Source: CAZOHN01 sp964579325 (GTDB lineage: Bacteria > Pseudomonadota > Alphaproteobacteria > Rhodobacterales > Rhodobacteraceae). Taken from it: a stretch of 7,064 bases of DNA. Shown here piece after piece: positions 1 through 5,541 of the stretch (positions are counted from its first letter, which is position 1; the number at the start of each line of letters is the position of its first letter). The translations under genes were made by a program, and so were the position numbers. Location: assembly GCA_964579325.1 (NCBI GenBank), contig CAZOHN010000190.1, positions 1-7,064 of the forward strand, in the 5' to 3' direction. Under the pieces are notes generated by a model. It had not been told where the DNA came from. It saw only the letters and a list, made by a program, of their open reading frames with translations, and made no database searches.

Positions 1-218
1 TCAACCTGATCCCGTTCAACGAATGGCCCGGAGCGCCCTACGAGCGGTCGGATTGGGAGCGGATCGAGGCCTTCGCCGACATCGTCTACAAGGCCGGCTA
101 CGCCTCGCCCATCCGCACGCCGCGGGGCGAGGACATCATGGCCGCCTGCGGGCAGTTGAAAAGCGCGACCGAGAAGGTGCGCGCCTCCGAGCGGAAGCGA
201 GCCGAGGCCCAGGGCTAG
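1..218 (+). CDS. rlmN: Dual-specificity RNA methyltransferase RlmN, C-terminal fragment (5' end outside the window)
   Basis: The reading frame beginning at base 3 encodes the last 71 residues of RlmN, starting NLIPFNEWPG and ending in TAG at 216-218. RlmN is a cytoplasmic radical-SAM enzyme that methylates C2 of adenine 2503 in 23S rRNA and adenine 37 in some tRNAs. The segment carries family hallmarks: NLIPFN.WPG..Y, then the GYASPIRTPRG strand, then AACGQL. The Cys codon at 147-149 matches the conserved C-terminal cysteine (C355 in E. coli) that carries the methyl group as a thioether, so the visible catalytic part is intact. The radical-SAM CxxxCxxC cluster lies upstream of the window. The basic, low-complexity tail after AACGQLKS is variable in the family. 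The gene is followed by a 56-bp spacer and a co-directional gene. Identification is by recognition of the motifs and is secure. Confidence 0.93.
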   Translation, partial: NLIPFNEWPGAPYERSDWERIEAFADIVYKAGYASPIRTPRGEDIMAACGQLKSATEKVRASERKRAEAQG

Positions 219-235
219 TGCGGGGGAGTGCAGGG

Positions 236-250
236 TTAACCCGGCCTTTA
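236..250. promoter_or_regulatory. Candidate CtrA-like box (TTAA-N7-TTTA) within a GGGTTAACCC palindrome
   Basis: Bases 236-239 are TTAA and 247-250 are TTTA, exactly 7 bases apart. The alphaproteobacterial cell-cycle regulator CtrA binds TTAA-N7-TTAA, so this matches 7 of 8 conserved positions. The left half sits inside a perfect 10-bp palindrome, GGGTTAACCC (233-242). The site is 25 bp upstream of the ATG of the ribbon-helix-helix gene at 275. AT-rich tetramers are rare in this GC-rich DNA, which makes the match more notable, but it is one site judged by eye. The palindrome could instead be an operator for another regulator, including the adjacent gene's own product. Confidence 0.35.
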
Positions 251-274
251 CTGCCGAGCGACGAGGATCGGGGC

Positions 275-718
275 ATGGAACGCCCCCTCCGCCTCGCCCC
301 CGAAACCTGGGCCGCGCTCGACCGCCTGGCCCGCGCCGAGGATGTCAGCGTCGGCGCGCTGATCCGCGACGCCATCGAGCGCGACCTCTACCGCCGCTCG
401 CGCGCGAAGAAGGCCGACCGGCCTGATGAGCGGCTCATCGCGCCCCTCCGGGCGCTCCTCGCCGAGGACCTCGCCTTCGCCCGCGACTGGCGCGACCTGC
501 AAGGCCGCCTCGGCGCCAAGGGCTACCAGCTGATCGAGGCCGGCGCGGGCCTCGCGCTCCACCGCGCCGACGGCACGAAACTCTGCAAGGCCTCCGACCT
601 CGGCTACAGCCACGCCCGGCTTGCCCGGCGGCTGGGCACGGCCTTTCCCGGCCACGCCCACGCCCGTGCGCTTCCCGGGTTCGGCCGCCCCGCGCCGGGC
701 CTCAGTCCGCCGCGGTAA
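275..718 (+). CDS. Ribbon-helix-helix (CopG/Arc-type) DNA-binding protein with a C-terminal conserved domain
   Basis: This encodes 147 residues. The start is the ATG at 275 because GAGGA at 263-267 gives a Shine-Dalgarno with 7-base spacing; the frame is open further upstream but overlaps rlmN out of frame. Residues 3-9 (RPLRLAP) fit the DNA-contacting beta strand, 10-22 the first helix, and 26-41 (VGALIRDAIERDLYRR) the second helix of a ribbon-helix-helix fold, which dimerises and binds operator DNA. Residues 76-127 form a second conserved-looking block (GYQLIEAGAGLALHRADGTK, then CKASDLG and FPGH). It resembles the small beta-rich segment seen in some relaxase/mobilisation proteins, but I cannot name the family. 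The last 20 residues are Gly/Pro-rich and overlap the end of the convergent gene. It is probably a transcriptional regulator or DNA-binding accessory protein; no toxin partner is adjacent. The coding call is strong and the function is inferred from the N-terminus only. Confidence 0.8.
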   Translation: MERPLRLAPETWAALDRLARAEDVSVGALIRDAIERDLYRRSRAKKADRPDERLIAPLRALLAEDLAFARDWRDLQGRLGAKGYQLIEAGAGLALHRADGTKLCKASDLGYSHARLARRLGTAFPGHAHARALPGFGRPAPGLSPPR

Positions 719-1823
719 GCAGCACGACCTCCTCGCCGTCCTCCGGAACCGGCGCCTCCTCCACCGGCTCCCCGGCAAGATCGTCCTCACCGACAGCCTC
801 CTCCTCCGCGCCCTTCTCGGGCAGCGGCTGGTCGAGGCGCAGCAGGTCGTGGAATGCCGTCCAGGCTTCGTCGCCCTCCACGATGCTCAGGCCCGCCGAG
901 ATCGTCTCCCAGGCGCCATCCCGCGCCGCGTCGAGCTCGTTCAGCAGGTTGTCCGACACGACTGCCCCGGCCAGAGCCTCGCGCAGGCCGGCCAGCGGGT
1001 CTTCCACCGGCGCCTCGCCCTCGGCCAGGTCCTCTTCCCCGACCGCCTCGAAGGCGCCCGGGTTCAACCCCGCGAGCACCGCGTCCAGCGCGCCCTCGGC
1101 CGCCTCGCCCTCGGCATCCAGCGCCTGGATCGCCGCCAGCGCCGCCTCGATCTGCTCGGGCGTCGCCTCTGGGGCGAAGGCCGCGAGCGTGGCGCGGTAC
1201 CCTTCGAGCTCCGCAAGATAGGCCGGGTCGGCGACCGCCGCCTCGTAGTCGACCACCGCCGCGCGATAGGCCGCGATCTGGCCCACCCGGCTGTCGGGGC
1301 TGGCGTTGGCATAGGCGTTCAGGCTGGCATGTGCGGCGTTCAGCCACTTCAGCTCGCTCGCCACCGCGCCGTGGCTCAGCGTCCGGGTCTGCGGCCGGCG
1401 CGACTGGTTCACGGCAAGCTCGGTCGGCCGCCCGCGAAACCGCTCCGCCCCGCGCGCCGCGCCGTTGCCCCGGCTGGCTCCCTCGGCGCGCGACATCCGC
1501 GCTTCGCCGTCACGGTTGCCGCGCAGCAGCGCCCCGAGGCCGCCCGACCGGGCGCCCGAATTGCCGCGCACCTCGGCGCTGCGGTTGCCGTTCCCCGCCC
1601 CGCGGTTGCCCGAATTTCCACGCGCCTCGCCCGCCTCGCCCGCGTTGCCACGCGCCTCGCCGCCGCCCTTTCCCCCGCCGTTCCCCCCGCCGTTCCCCCC
1701 GCCATTTCCGTTTCCGGCTTCGGCCGGCGAAGGGAAGGCGAACGTCGCGACGCCCGCGACAGGCGCCAGAACAAGCGCCGAGACGGCGCAGGCGGCAAGC
1801 GAAGCCAGGAGGGATTTGCGCAT
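702..1823 (-). CDS. Secreted Gly/Asn-rich and acidic protein of unknown function
   Basis: This encodes 373 residues from the ATG at 1821-1823, with AAAGGA (1830-1835) as Shine-Dalgarno. Residues 1-36 are a Sec signal peptide: MRK, a hydrophobic stretch, then PSPAEA before GNGN, a typical AxA cleavage site, so the product is periplasmic or extracellular. Residues 37-55 are tandem NGGG units encoded by 12-bp DNA repeats. Residues 57-132 are a disordered Arg/Gly/Asn segment with repeated RGN[AS]G motifs. Residues 133-200 look like a folded, conserved block (ELKWLNAAHASLNAYANASP, SRVG, IAAYRAAVVDYE), predicted helical. The rest is acidic and Ala-rich, with a partly duplicated motif VGE[ED]DLA at about 261 and 344. 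There are no Cys-based or enzymatic motifs and no membrane anchor after the signal. The last 17 bp overlap the convergent gene ending at 718. I do not recognise a named family; a role in the envelope or matrix is only a guess. Confidence 0.85.
   Translation of the reverse strand: MRKSLLASLAACAVSALVLAPVAGVATFAFPSPAEAGNGNGGGNGGGNGGGKGGGEARGNAGEAGEARGNSGNRGAGNGNRSAEVRGNSGARSGGLGALLRGNRDGEARMSRAEGASRGNGAARGAERFRGRPTELAVNQSRRPQTRTLSHGAVASELKWLNAAHASLNAYANASPDSRVGQIAAYRAAVVDYEAAVADPAYLAELEGYRATLAAFAPEATPEQIEAALAAIQALDAEGEAAEGALDAVLAGLNPGAFEAVGEEDLAEGEAPVEDPLAGLREALAGAVVSDNLLNELDAARDGAWETISAGLSIVEGDEAWTAFHDLLRLDQPLPEKGAEEEAVGEDDLAGEPVEEAPVPEDGEEVVLLTAAD
1669..1704. repeat. Three tandem 12-bp repeats encoding the NGGG tract
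   Basis: Three adjacent 12-bp units (1669-1680, 1681-1692, 1693-1704), each close to TTCCCCCCGCCG on the + strand, encode consecutive Gly-Gly-Gly-Asn blocks of the secreted protein. Units differ at one position each, so the array is recent or still homogenised. Its unit length is a multiple of three, so expansion or contraction by slippage keeps the frame. Confidence 0.75.
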
Positions 1824-1878
1824 TGGAAGTCCTTTCGGATGACGGTCGCACCGGCCAGCGGCACCGACATGATCGCGC

Positions 1879-1899
1879 CCAGATCACGTGGAAATCTGG
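1879..1899. repeat. Inverted repeat CCAGAT-N9-ATCTGG in the leader of the secreted-protein gene
   Basis: CCAGAT (1879-1884) and ATCTGG (1894-1899) are perfect 6-base inverted arms around a 9-base centre that contains CACGTG (1885-1890). It lies about 60-80 bp upstream of the ATG of the 702-1823 gene and is AT-richer than the surroundings. It could be an operator or a leader-RNA hairpin; the sequence alone does not decide. Confidence 0.45.
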
Positions 1900-1907
1900 T
1901 CAGCCCG

Positions 1908-1936
1908 GCGGAACGATTGCGGCAGCAATCGGTCAA
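1908..1936 (-). promoter_or_regulatory. Weak sigma-70-type promoter candidate for the secreted-protein gene
   Basis: On the minus strand TTGACC (1931-1936) matches the -35 consensus at 5 of 6 positions. It is followed after 17 bases by TTCCGC (1908-1913), a poor -10. Weak -10 elements are common in GC-rich alphaproteobacteria, but this remains a guess. The spacer coincides with the perfect inverted repeat at 1914-1931, an arrangement expected of an operator. Confidence 0.22.
1911..1934. repeat. Long inverted repeat with GGCA loop between the EF-G-like and secreted-protein genes
   Basis: CGATTGC (1914-1920) and GCAATCG (1925-1931) pair perfectly over 7 bp around the tetraloop GGCA. After one mismatch (1913/1932) two more pairs extend it to 1911-1934, so 9 of 10 positions pair. 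No T-run follows on either strand, so a classical intrinsic terminator is not supported. It could be a protein-binding operator or a stem-loop protecting or ending transcripts from the upstream gene. Confidence 0.5.
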
Positions 1937-1983
1937 TGTCCAAACGCCGTCCCCTGCTGACGAACAATCGACCGCCACCCGGC

Positions 1984-2009
1984 CTATCGTTGACGCAGAC
2001 GCCGGATAG
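1984..2009 (-). terminator. Possible weak hairpin just downstream of the EF-G-like gene
   Basis: CTATC (1984-1988) and GATAG (2005-2009) form a 5-bp stem around a 16-base GC-rich loop, starting 8 bases after the EF-G-like stop codon on the minus strand. There is no U-tract. It is the nearest hairpin to that stop but is too weak to call firmly. Confidence 0.2.
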
Positions 2010-2017
2010 TTGCCGCG

Positions 2018-3955
2018 TCACCCCACCGTTTCGAGCCGCGCCTTGCTGATCGCCTCGGCCTCCCGTCCATAAAGCTCCTCGTAGTGGTCGAAGGCGGTCT
2101 CGAACCAGCCCGTGCCCTGCGTCGCCCCCGCCAGCGCCGCCGCCAGGTCGTCGTGCTGGGTCGCGGGCAGCAGCGCGCGGAACACGTCCCAGCCGCGCCG
2201 CGCGGTCTCGGCCTCGAAGCCCAGAACCTGGCCCTTCAGCGTCGCCAGCAGCGGGATCAGCGCCCCGGTGAAGGCGTTCGGCACGTGGATCTCCACCCGC
2301 TCCACCGCCTGCAGCAGCACCGGCCCGGCAGCCTCCAGCCCCTCGCGCACCGCCGCGCGCCCCGCCGCCCGGAAGGCGAAATCGGAACTGTCCACCGCGT
2401 GGTGCTTGCCATCCGTCAGCGTCACGCCCACGTCGATCACGGCAAACCCCAGCGGCCCCCGCACCATCGCCTCGCCGGCCCCGTCCTCGACCGAGGGGAT
2501 GAAGTTGCGCGGCACCGCCCCGCCCTTCACCACCTCGTCGAAGGCGAATCCCGCCCCGCGCGGGCGTCCTTCCACGATCACCGCCACCTCGGCGAACTGG
2601 CCCGCGCCGCCGGTCTGCTTCTTGTGCCGGTGGCGCACCTCGGCGCGGCCCGAGACCGTCTCGCGGAACACGCCGCCCGGCGGGTGGTCGGCAAGCTCGA
2701 TGCCGAAGTCGTCCGCCAGCTGCGCCAGCACCCGGCGCAGGTGCATCGGCCCCTGCACCCGCACCACCGCGTGCCCGCCCTCCTCGGCGGTGTCCACCGC
2801 CAGCGCCGGATCGGTCTCGCGCAGCCGTGCCAGCGCGGTCGACAGCCGCACCTCGTCGCGCGCGCTCGCGGGGGTCAGCACCCGCGCCAGCATCGGCGGC
2901 CGCGGCGTGGCCCAGCCGGGAGCCATCAGTTCGGCTTCGGCGCGATACACCCGCCCCGCCGCCAGCTGGTCGGCCTTCACCGCGATCCCCACCTCGCCCG
3001 GCGCGAGGTCGTGCACCGGCGTGCCCCCCGGCGCCAGCAGGCCGCCCAGGTTGCCGCCCCCCAGCGCCGATCCCTGCGCCACGCCGCCCGCCAGCGCCCG
3101 CAGGAACACCGCCTTGCCCAGGTGCTTGCGGTTCTCGGCGTGGAAGCTGACGGCAACGGGCCCGGCCGTTCCGCCCCCGCCGACCCGCCCCCGTAGCGCC
3201 GCCACGCCCGGCGTCTCGTGGCGCAGCGCCTTCATCAGCCGGGTCAGGCCGTTGCGGTGCGTCGCCGAGCCGAACAGCACCGGGATCAGGTCGCCCCGCG
3301 CGAACTCCCGCGCCGCGATCTCGAAGAGCGCGCCGGTCGCGGGTACATGGTCCTCGATCAGCTCCTCCAGCAGCGCCTCATCGAAATCCGACATCTGTTC
3401 CAGCAGATCGGTGCGCGCCTCGGCCTCGCGGTCCTTCACCGCGGCGGGCAGCTGCACCAGCGTCGAGGGCGCGCCCTCGCGGTACTTCCAGGCACGCTCG
3501 GAAATCAGGTCCACCGCGCCCACGACCTTGTCGCCCTCGCGGATCGGCACCTGCCGCAGCACCAACGCATGGGAGGAGAACGCCTGCAGCGCGGCCACGA
3601 TGTCGCGCATCCGCGCGGTCGCGTGGTCCATCCGGTTCACGAAGACGATGGACGGGGTCCCCGCCTCCTCGACCGCCCGCAGGTAGGGCGCGGCCAGGAC
3701 GGCGGCGTCCGGCTCGGGGCCAAGGCAGACCACCGCGGCATCCGCCGCCAGCAGGAGCGTCGGCGCAAGCGCCGCGTCGTCGGGTCCGCCGGCCAGCTCG
3801 ACCGCCGCCCAGGGCTCGCCCATGAATGAGAAGGTCGTCAGCGCGACGGGTCCTGCCGCCTCGCGGTCCGCCGTGCCGCCCTCGAGGGCGGCAAGCTGTG
3901 CGATGAGAGTTGATTTGCCCGTCTGTGACGGGCCGAGTACCGCGAGCGCGCGCAT
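2018..3955 (-). CDS. EF-G-like translation factor paralog with a degenerate GTPase domain
   Basis: This encodes 645 residues. The start is the ATG at 3953-3955, not the upstream ATG at 4022-4024, because GGGAGGAGAAAGG at 3958-3970 is a strong Shine-Dalgarno and the protein then begins MRALAVLGPSQTGKST, putting the P-loop at residues 8-15. The G4 motif is NRMD (107-110, usually NKxD) and the G5-like GSA is at 229-231. Between the P-loop and G4, the switch I region is very short and the usual DTPGH is replaced by ELAGGP (53-58). Domain II is about 265-345 and domain III 354-430. Domain IV (430-555) shows KKQTGGAGQFAEV, PRNFIPSVEDGAGEAM and DGKHHAVDSSDFAF, and domain V (555-630) TGALIPLLATLKGQVLGFE. 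Canonical EF-G is about 700 residues and is normally encoded elsewhere beside rpsL/rpsG and tuf. This matches an EF-G-like paralog family of alphaproteobacteria whose role is unknown; it probably binds the ribosome. Confidence 0.92.
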   Translation of the reverse strand: MRALAVLGPSQTGKSTLIAQLAALEGGTADREAAGPVALTTFSFMGEPWAAVELAGGPDDAALAPTLLLAADAAVVCLGPEPDAAVLAAPYLRAVEEAGTPSIVFVNRMDHATARMRDIVAALQAFSSHALVLRQVPIREGDKVVGAVDLISERAWKYREGAPSTLVQLPAAVKDREAEARTDLLEQMSDFDEALLEELIEDHVPATGALFEIAAREFARGDLIPVLFGSATHRNGLTRLMKALRHETPGVAALRGRVGGGGTAGPVAVSFHAENRKHLGKAVFLRALAGGVAQGSALGGGNLGGLLAPGGTPVHDLAPGEVGIAVKADQLAAGRVYRAEAELMAPGWATPRPPMLARVLTPASARDEVRLSTALARLRETDPALAVDTAEEGGHAVVRVQGPMHLRRVLAQLADDFGIELADHPPGGVFRETVSGRAEVRHRHKKQTGGAGQFAEVAVIVEGRPRGAGFAFDEVVKGGAVPRNFIPSVEDGAGEAMVRGPLGFAVIDVGVTLTDGKHHAVDSSDFAFRAAGRAAVREGLEAAGPVLLQAVERVEIHVPNAFTGALIPLLATLKGQVLGFEAETARRGWDVFRALLPATQHDDLAAALAGATQGTGWFETAFDHYEELYGREAEAISKARLETVG

Positions 3956-3957
3956 GA

Positions 3958-3970
3958 CCTTTCTCCTCCC
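3958..3970 (-). promoter_or_regulatory. Strong Shine-Dalgarno that fixes the EF-G-like start
   Basis: The minus strand reads GGGAGGAGAAAGG just before TC-ATG (ATG at 3953-3955). This purine run is near-ideal and decides for the start at 3955 over the in-frame ATG 69 bp upstream, which would add 23 residues before the P-loop strand that are not expected in the family. Confidence 0.75.
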
Positions 3971-4050
3971 TGTTGCCGGGGGGGCCGATCCTGCCGCAGC
4001 CTGGGGGCCGATGGCCCCGCACACGGCGGGCCGCCCTCCTCATGGCCGCC

Positions 4051-4079
4051 AGCTTCGGTCGCCGTGGCCGATGCGTCAA
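4051..4079 (-). promoter_or_regulatory. Candidate promoter of the EF-G-like gene
   Basis: On the minus strand TTGACG (4074-4079) matches the -35 consensus at 5 of 6 positions. Exactly 17 bases later GAAGCT (4051-4056) is a weak -10. Transcription would start near 4044 and give a leader of roughly 90 nt containing the 4004-4018 hairpin. TTGACG with a loose -10 is usual in Rhodobacterales, but the match was made by eye. Confidence 0.35.
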
Positions 4080-4158
4080 CCGTCCTCGGCCGGACCACGC
4101 GCCGCGCCCCCTCGCGCGCAGGGGCGGCCGTGCCGGACAGAGCCGCAGGTTGCAGCAT

Positions 4159-4187
4159 TTGCGCCAAGGTCTGCCTTTGGCTATCTC
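4159..4187 (+). promoter_or_regulatory. Weak promoter candidate for the TTG-start gene
   Basis: TTGCGC (4159-4164), a 17-base spacer and TATCTC (4182-4187) are the best sigma-70-like pair I see upstream of 4258. Each hexamer matches the consensus at about three positions, clustered in the TTG and TAT halves. It lies at the point where base composition shifts toward AT. Confidence 0.22.
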
Positions 4188-4257
4188 TCTTGCCGGGGAG
4201 GGCGGCATCTTCGACTGCGGGACTCCGATCCGTTTCACTTGAAGCGAGGCCATTCAA

Positions 4258-5310
4258 TTGAGCTATGATTTCGAGCTCTATACGAGCGATGAGCTTCCGC
4301 TTGACGCACCGAAGACAAGTGTTGGCGGCGCCGTTCGCGTGGATGGCCCTGATCGTGTCGAAGACGAGGATATACCCGCAAACCATCTGCCCATCCTCGG
4401 CAGGAGGCGTGTGCTCTACAGAATTCACCTGGAAGGCGATCACACCGCGTCCGATCAGGAAGTGGTGGAGGCTTGGCTCGGAGAAACCGTTGCCGCTACA
4501 AGAGGCGTCTTGATCAATCTGCAGACCGGGCAGTTTGAAACGCGAGATAAGTCAGGGCAGCTGGAAGCGCAGGCAATTCAGCCGAACGACAATGGCTGGA
4601 TGTCATTCTACTTCGAAGACGGGGAGAAATTCTACAGGAGCGGATTTGAGGAAATGCTTCGGGAGATTTCCCTGGAAATGCCCGAAGCCACTCCGACCAG
4701 GTTTGGCTACCACGAGCCGCTGCAAGGCCGGGTAGAAGGCGGCGACGTCTCGGAACTGGTTTCATCCTTCAAGGAAGGAACGGACATCTTCATGAAATCC
4801 AAGGCACCTCTTGGACATATCTTCTTGAATATTCCCTGCAGGAAAACGTTCGAGCTCTACCACCCGAAACACTTCATTCGCCGGAAATTCCTGTTGGGCA
4901 GCGTGCGCTTCGAACTCCGCCCCAAGGTGTTCGCCCAACCGGCAAGCCTCGACCGTCTCAGGGCTCTTTTCGAGAAGCTTTGTGTAACCTTGGATGTTGT
5001 CTACGCCGAGATCGTGCAGACCGACGATGTCGGCGGTTGGTTCTGGTACGGCTTGCCCGATCACCAGGCACACACGATGTGTCTGGGTCCCGCCTACCAG
5101 AGTGTTTGGCCGGATGCTCTCGGGACCGGTCGCAAGATTGGCCAGCATCACCACCTCGTGACCACCGATCGTCTTGGGAACAGACCTCGTCGTCCGCCGA
5201 AAGACCTGATCGCACCCGATCAGGGGCTCAAGGATCCGGGAGGGAAGCCGGACTACGCGACCGTTTTTCCCTTCGACTATGAATTCGACTACGACACGTA
5301 CATCTGGTGA
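4258..5310 (+). CDS. Conserved-looking hypothetical protein of unknown function (TTG start, low-GC gene)
   Basis: This encodes 350 residues. The frame has a stop at 4240-4242 and no ATG or GTG before the TTG at 4258, which is preceded by a modest AAGCGAGG (4242-4249) and gives a natural N-terminus, MSYDFELYTSDELPLD. There is no signal peptide or membrane segment, so it is cytoplasmic. Visible blocks are GRRRVLYRIHLEGD (48-61), TRGVLINLQTG (81-91), a WMSFYFEDGEKFY segment (114-126), a long middle region with APLGHIFLNIPCRKTF (183-198) and HFIRRKFLLGSVRFELRP (205-222), then DVVYAEI (246-252), GGWFWYGLP (259-267) and a Tyr/Asp-rich C-terminus ending YDTYIW. I recall similar uncharacterised proteobacterial proteins but no named domain. 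Codons ending in A or T are much more frequent than in the neighbours and the region is visibly lower in GC, which suggests horizontal acquisition. It stands alone with no co-directional partner nearby. Confidence 0.85.
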   Translation: MSYDFELYTSDELPLDAPKTSVGGAVRVDGPDRVEDEDIPANHLPILGRRRVLYRIHLEGDHTASDQEVVEAWLGETVAATRGVLINLQTGQFETRDKSGQLEAQAIQPNDNGWMSFYFEDGEKFYRSGFEEMLREISLEMPEATPTRFGYHEPLQGRVEGGDVSELVSSFKEGTDIFMKSKAPLGHIFLNIPCRKTFELYHPKHFIRRKFLLGSVRFELRPKVFAQPASLDRLRALFEKLCVTLDVVYAEIVQTDDVGGWFWYGLPDHQAHTMCLGPAYQSVWPDALGTGRKIGQHHHLVTTDRLGNRPRRPPKDLIAPDQGLKDPGGKPDYATVFPFDYEFDYDTYIW

Positions 5311-5541
5311 CGGAATACCTCATCCTGCACCCGCTCCACTGCCAACGCGCATTCGTTCGCTGCGCCGCATCCTGCACTCTGGCCTCGAAGCGGGTGTCGT
5401 GCGGCCACACCTTTGCCGGGCCGACGCGCGCGCCGCAGGTCTCGGCAGCGCGGGTCTGGTCAGCCGGGGTCTTGACAGCGGGGGCCGGGGCGGCGAGGGC
5501 GGGATGACGAAGGCGGCGTGCGCGCCGCGGAGGAGCCGGCC
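5311..5541. other. 231-bp intergenic region, no convincing gene
   Basis: This lies between two + strand genes. It regains high GC within a few tens of bases after 5310. Short open frames cross it on both strands (for example 5307-5507 +), but none has a ribosome binding site or recognisable motif. An imperfect repeat of CATCCTGCAC occurs at about 5320-5330 and 5367-5377. No T-tailed hairpin follows the stop at 5310. It may be a decayed remnant or simply spacer. Confidence 0.5.
5472..5477 (+). promoter_or_regulatory. Consensus -35 element (TTGACA) upstream of the 5542 gene
   Basis: TTGACA at 5472-5477 is a perfect -35 hexamer, 65 bp before the ATG at 5542. No recognisable -10 lies 16-18 bases downstream, where the DNA is almost all G and C, so it is only a candidate. 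Confidence 0.25.

Larger units (their letters stand above)
3956..4257. other. 302-bp divergent intergenic region
   Basis: This spacer separates the EF-G-like gene (leftward) from the TTG-start gene (rightward) and should hold both promoters. The left part (to about 4145) is very GC-rich and includes the leader of the EF-G-like gene, with its Shine-Dalgarno (3958-3970) and a GGGGCC-GAT-GGCCCC hairpin (4004-4018). From about 4150 the composition turns AT-richer, like the gene to the right, suggesting a compositional boundary inside the spacer. I see no coding potential I would trust, no tRNA and no transposon ends. Confidence 0.6.

Noticed and set aside
23..274. Upstream extension of the ribbon-helix-helix frame to an ATG at 23
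   Set aside because: Most of it overlaps the end of rlmN in another frame and reads as Arg/Gly-rich shadow. The ATG at 275 has its own Shine-Dalgarno and begins the expected fold.
275..718. Antitoxin of a toxin-antitoxin pair
   Set aside because: There is no small co-directional toxin gene next to it, and the protein is longer than typical ribbon-helix-helix antitoxins, with a second domain.
1665..1710. GC-rich tandem units considered as a CRISPR-like or regulatory repeat array
   Set aside because: The units are contiguous 12-bp in-frame codon repeats encoding NGGG, with no spacers.
621..2009. Long + strand open frame of 462 codons opposite the secreted-protein gene
   Set aside because: The minus-strand frame has a signal peptide, Shine-Dalgarno and structured repeats. 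The + strand translation is Arg/Pro/Ala-rich shadow sequence typical of GC-rich DNA and has no ribosome binding site.
2112..3686. Long + strand open frame of 524 codons opposite the EF-G-like gene
   Set aside because: It is antisense to clear EF-G domains and its translation is Ser/Ala/Arg/Pro low complexity, an artefact of high GC at third positions.
3956..4024. Extended EF-G-like start at 4024 adding 23 residues
   Set aside because: The added residues precede the P-loop strand without family precedent, and the ATG at 3955 has a near-perfect Shine-Dalgarno.
4514..5154. Minus-strand open frames inside the 4258-5310 gene (for example 4762-5154)
   Set aside because: The + strand frame is continuous for 350 codons with coherent hydrophobic and conserved-looking blocks; the minus frames lack ribosome binding sites and coherent composition.
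5518..5541. GTG start at 5518 for the basic-tailed protein
   Set aside because: It has a poorer upstream context. The ATG at 5542 is directly preceded by GGAGGAG at good spacing, which lies inside the extension.
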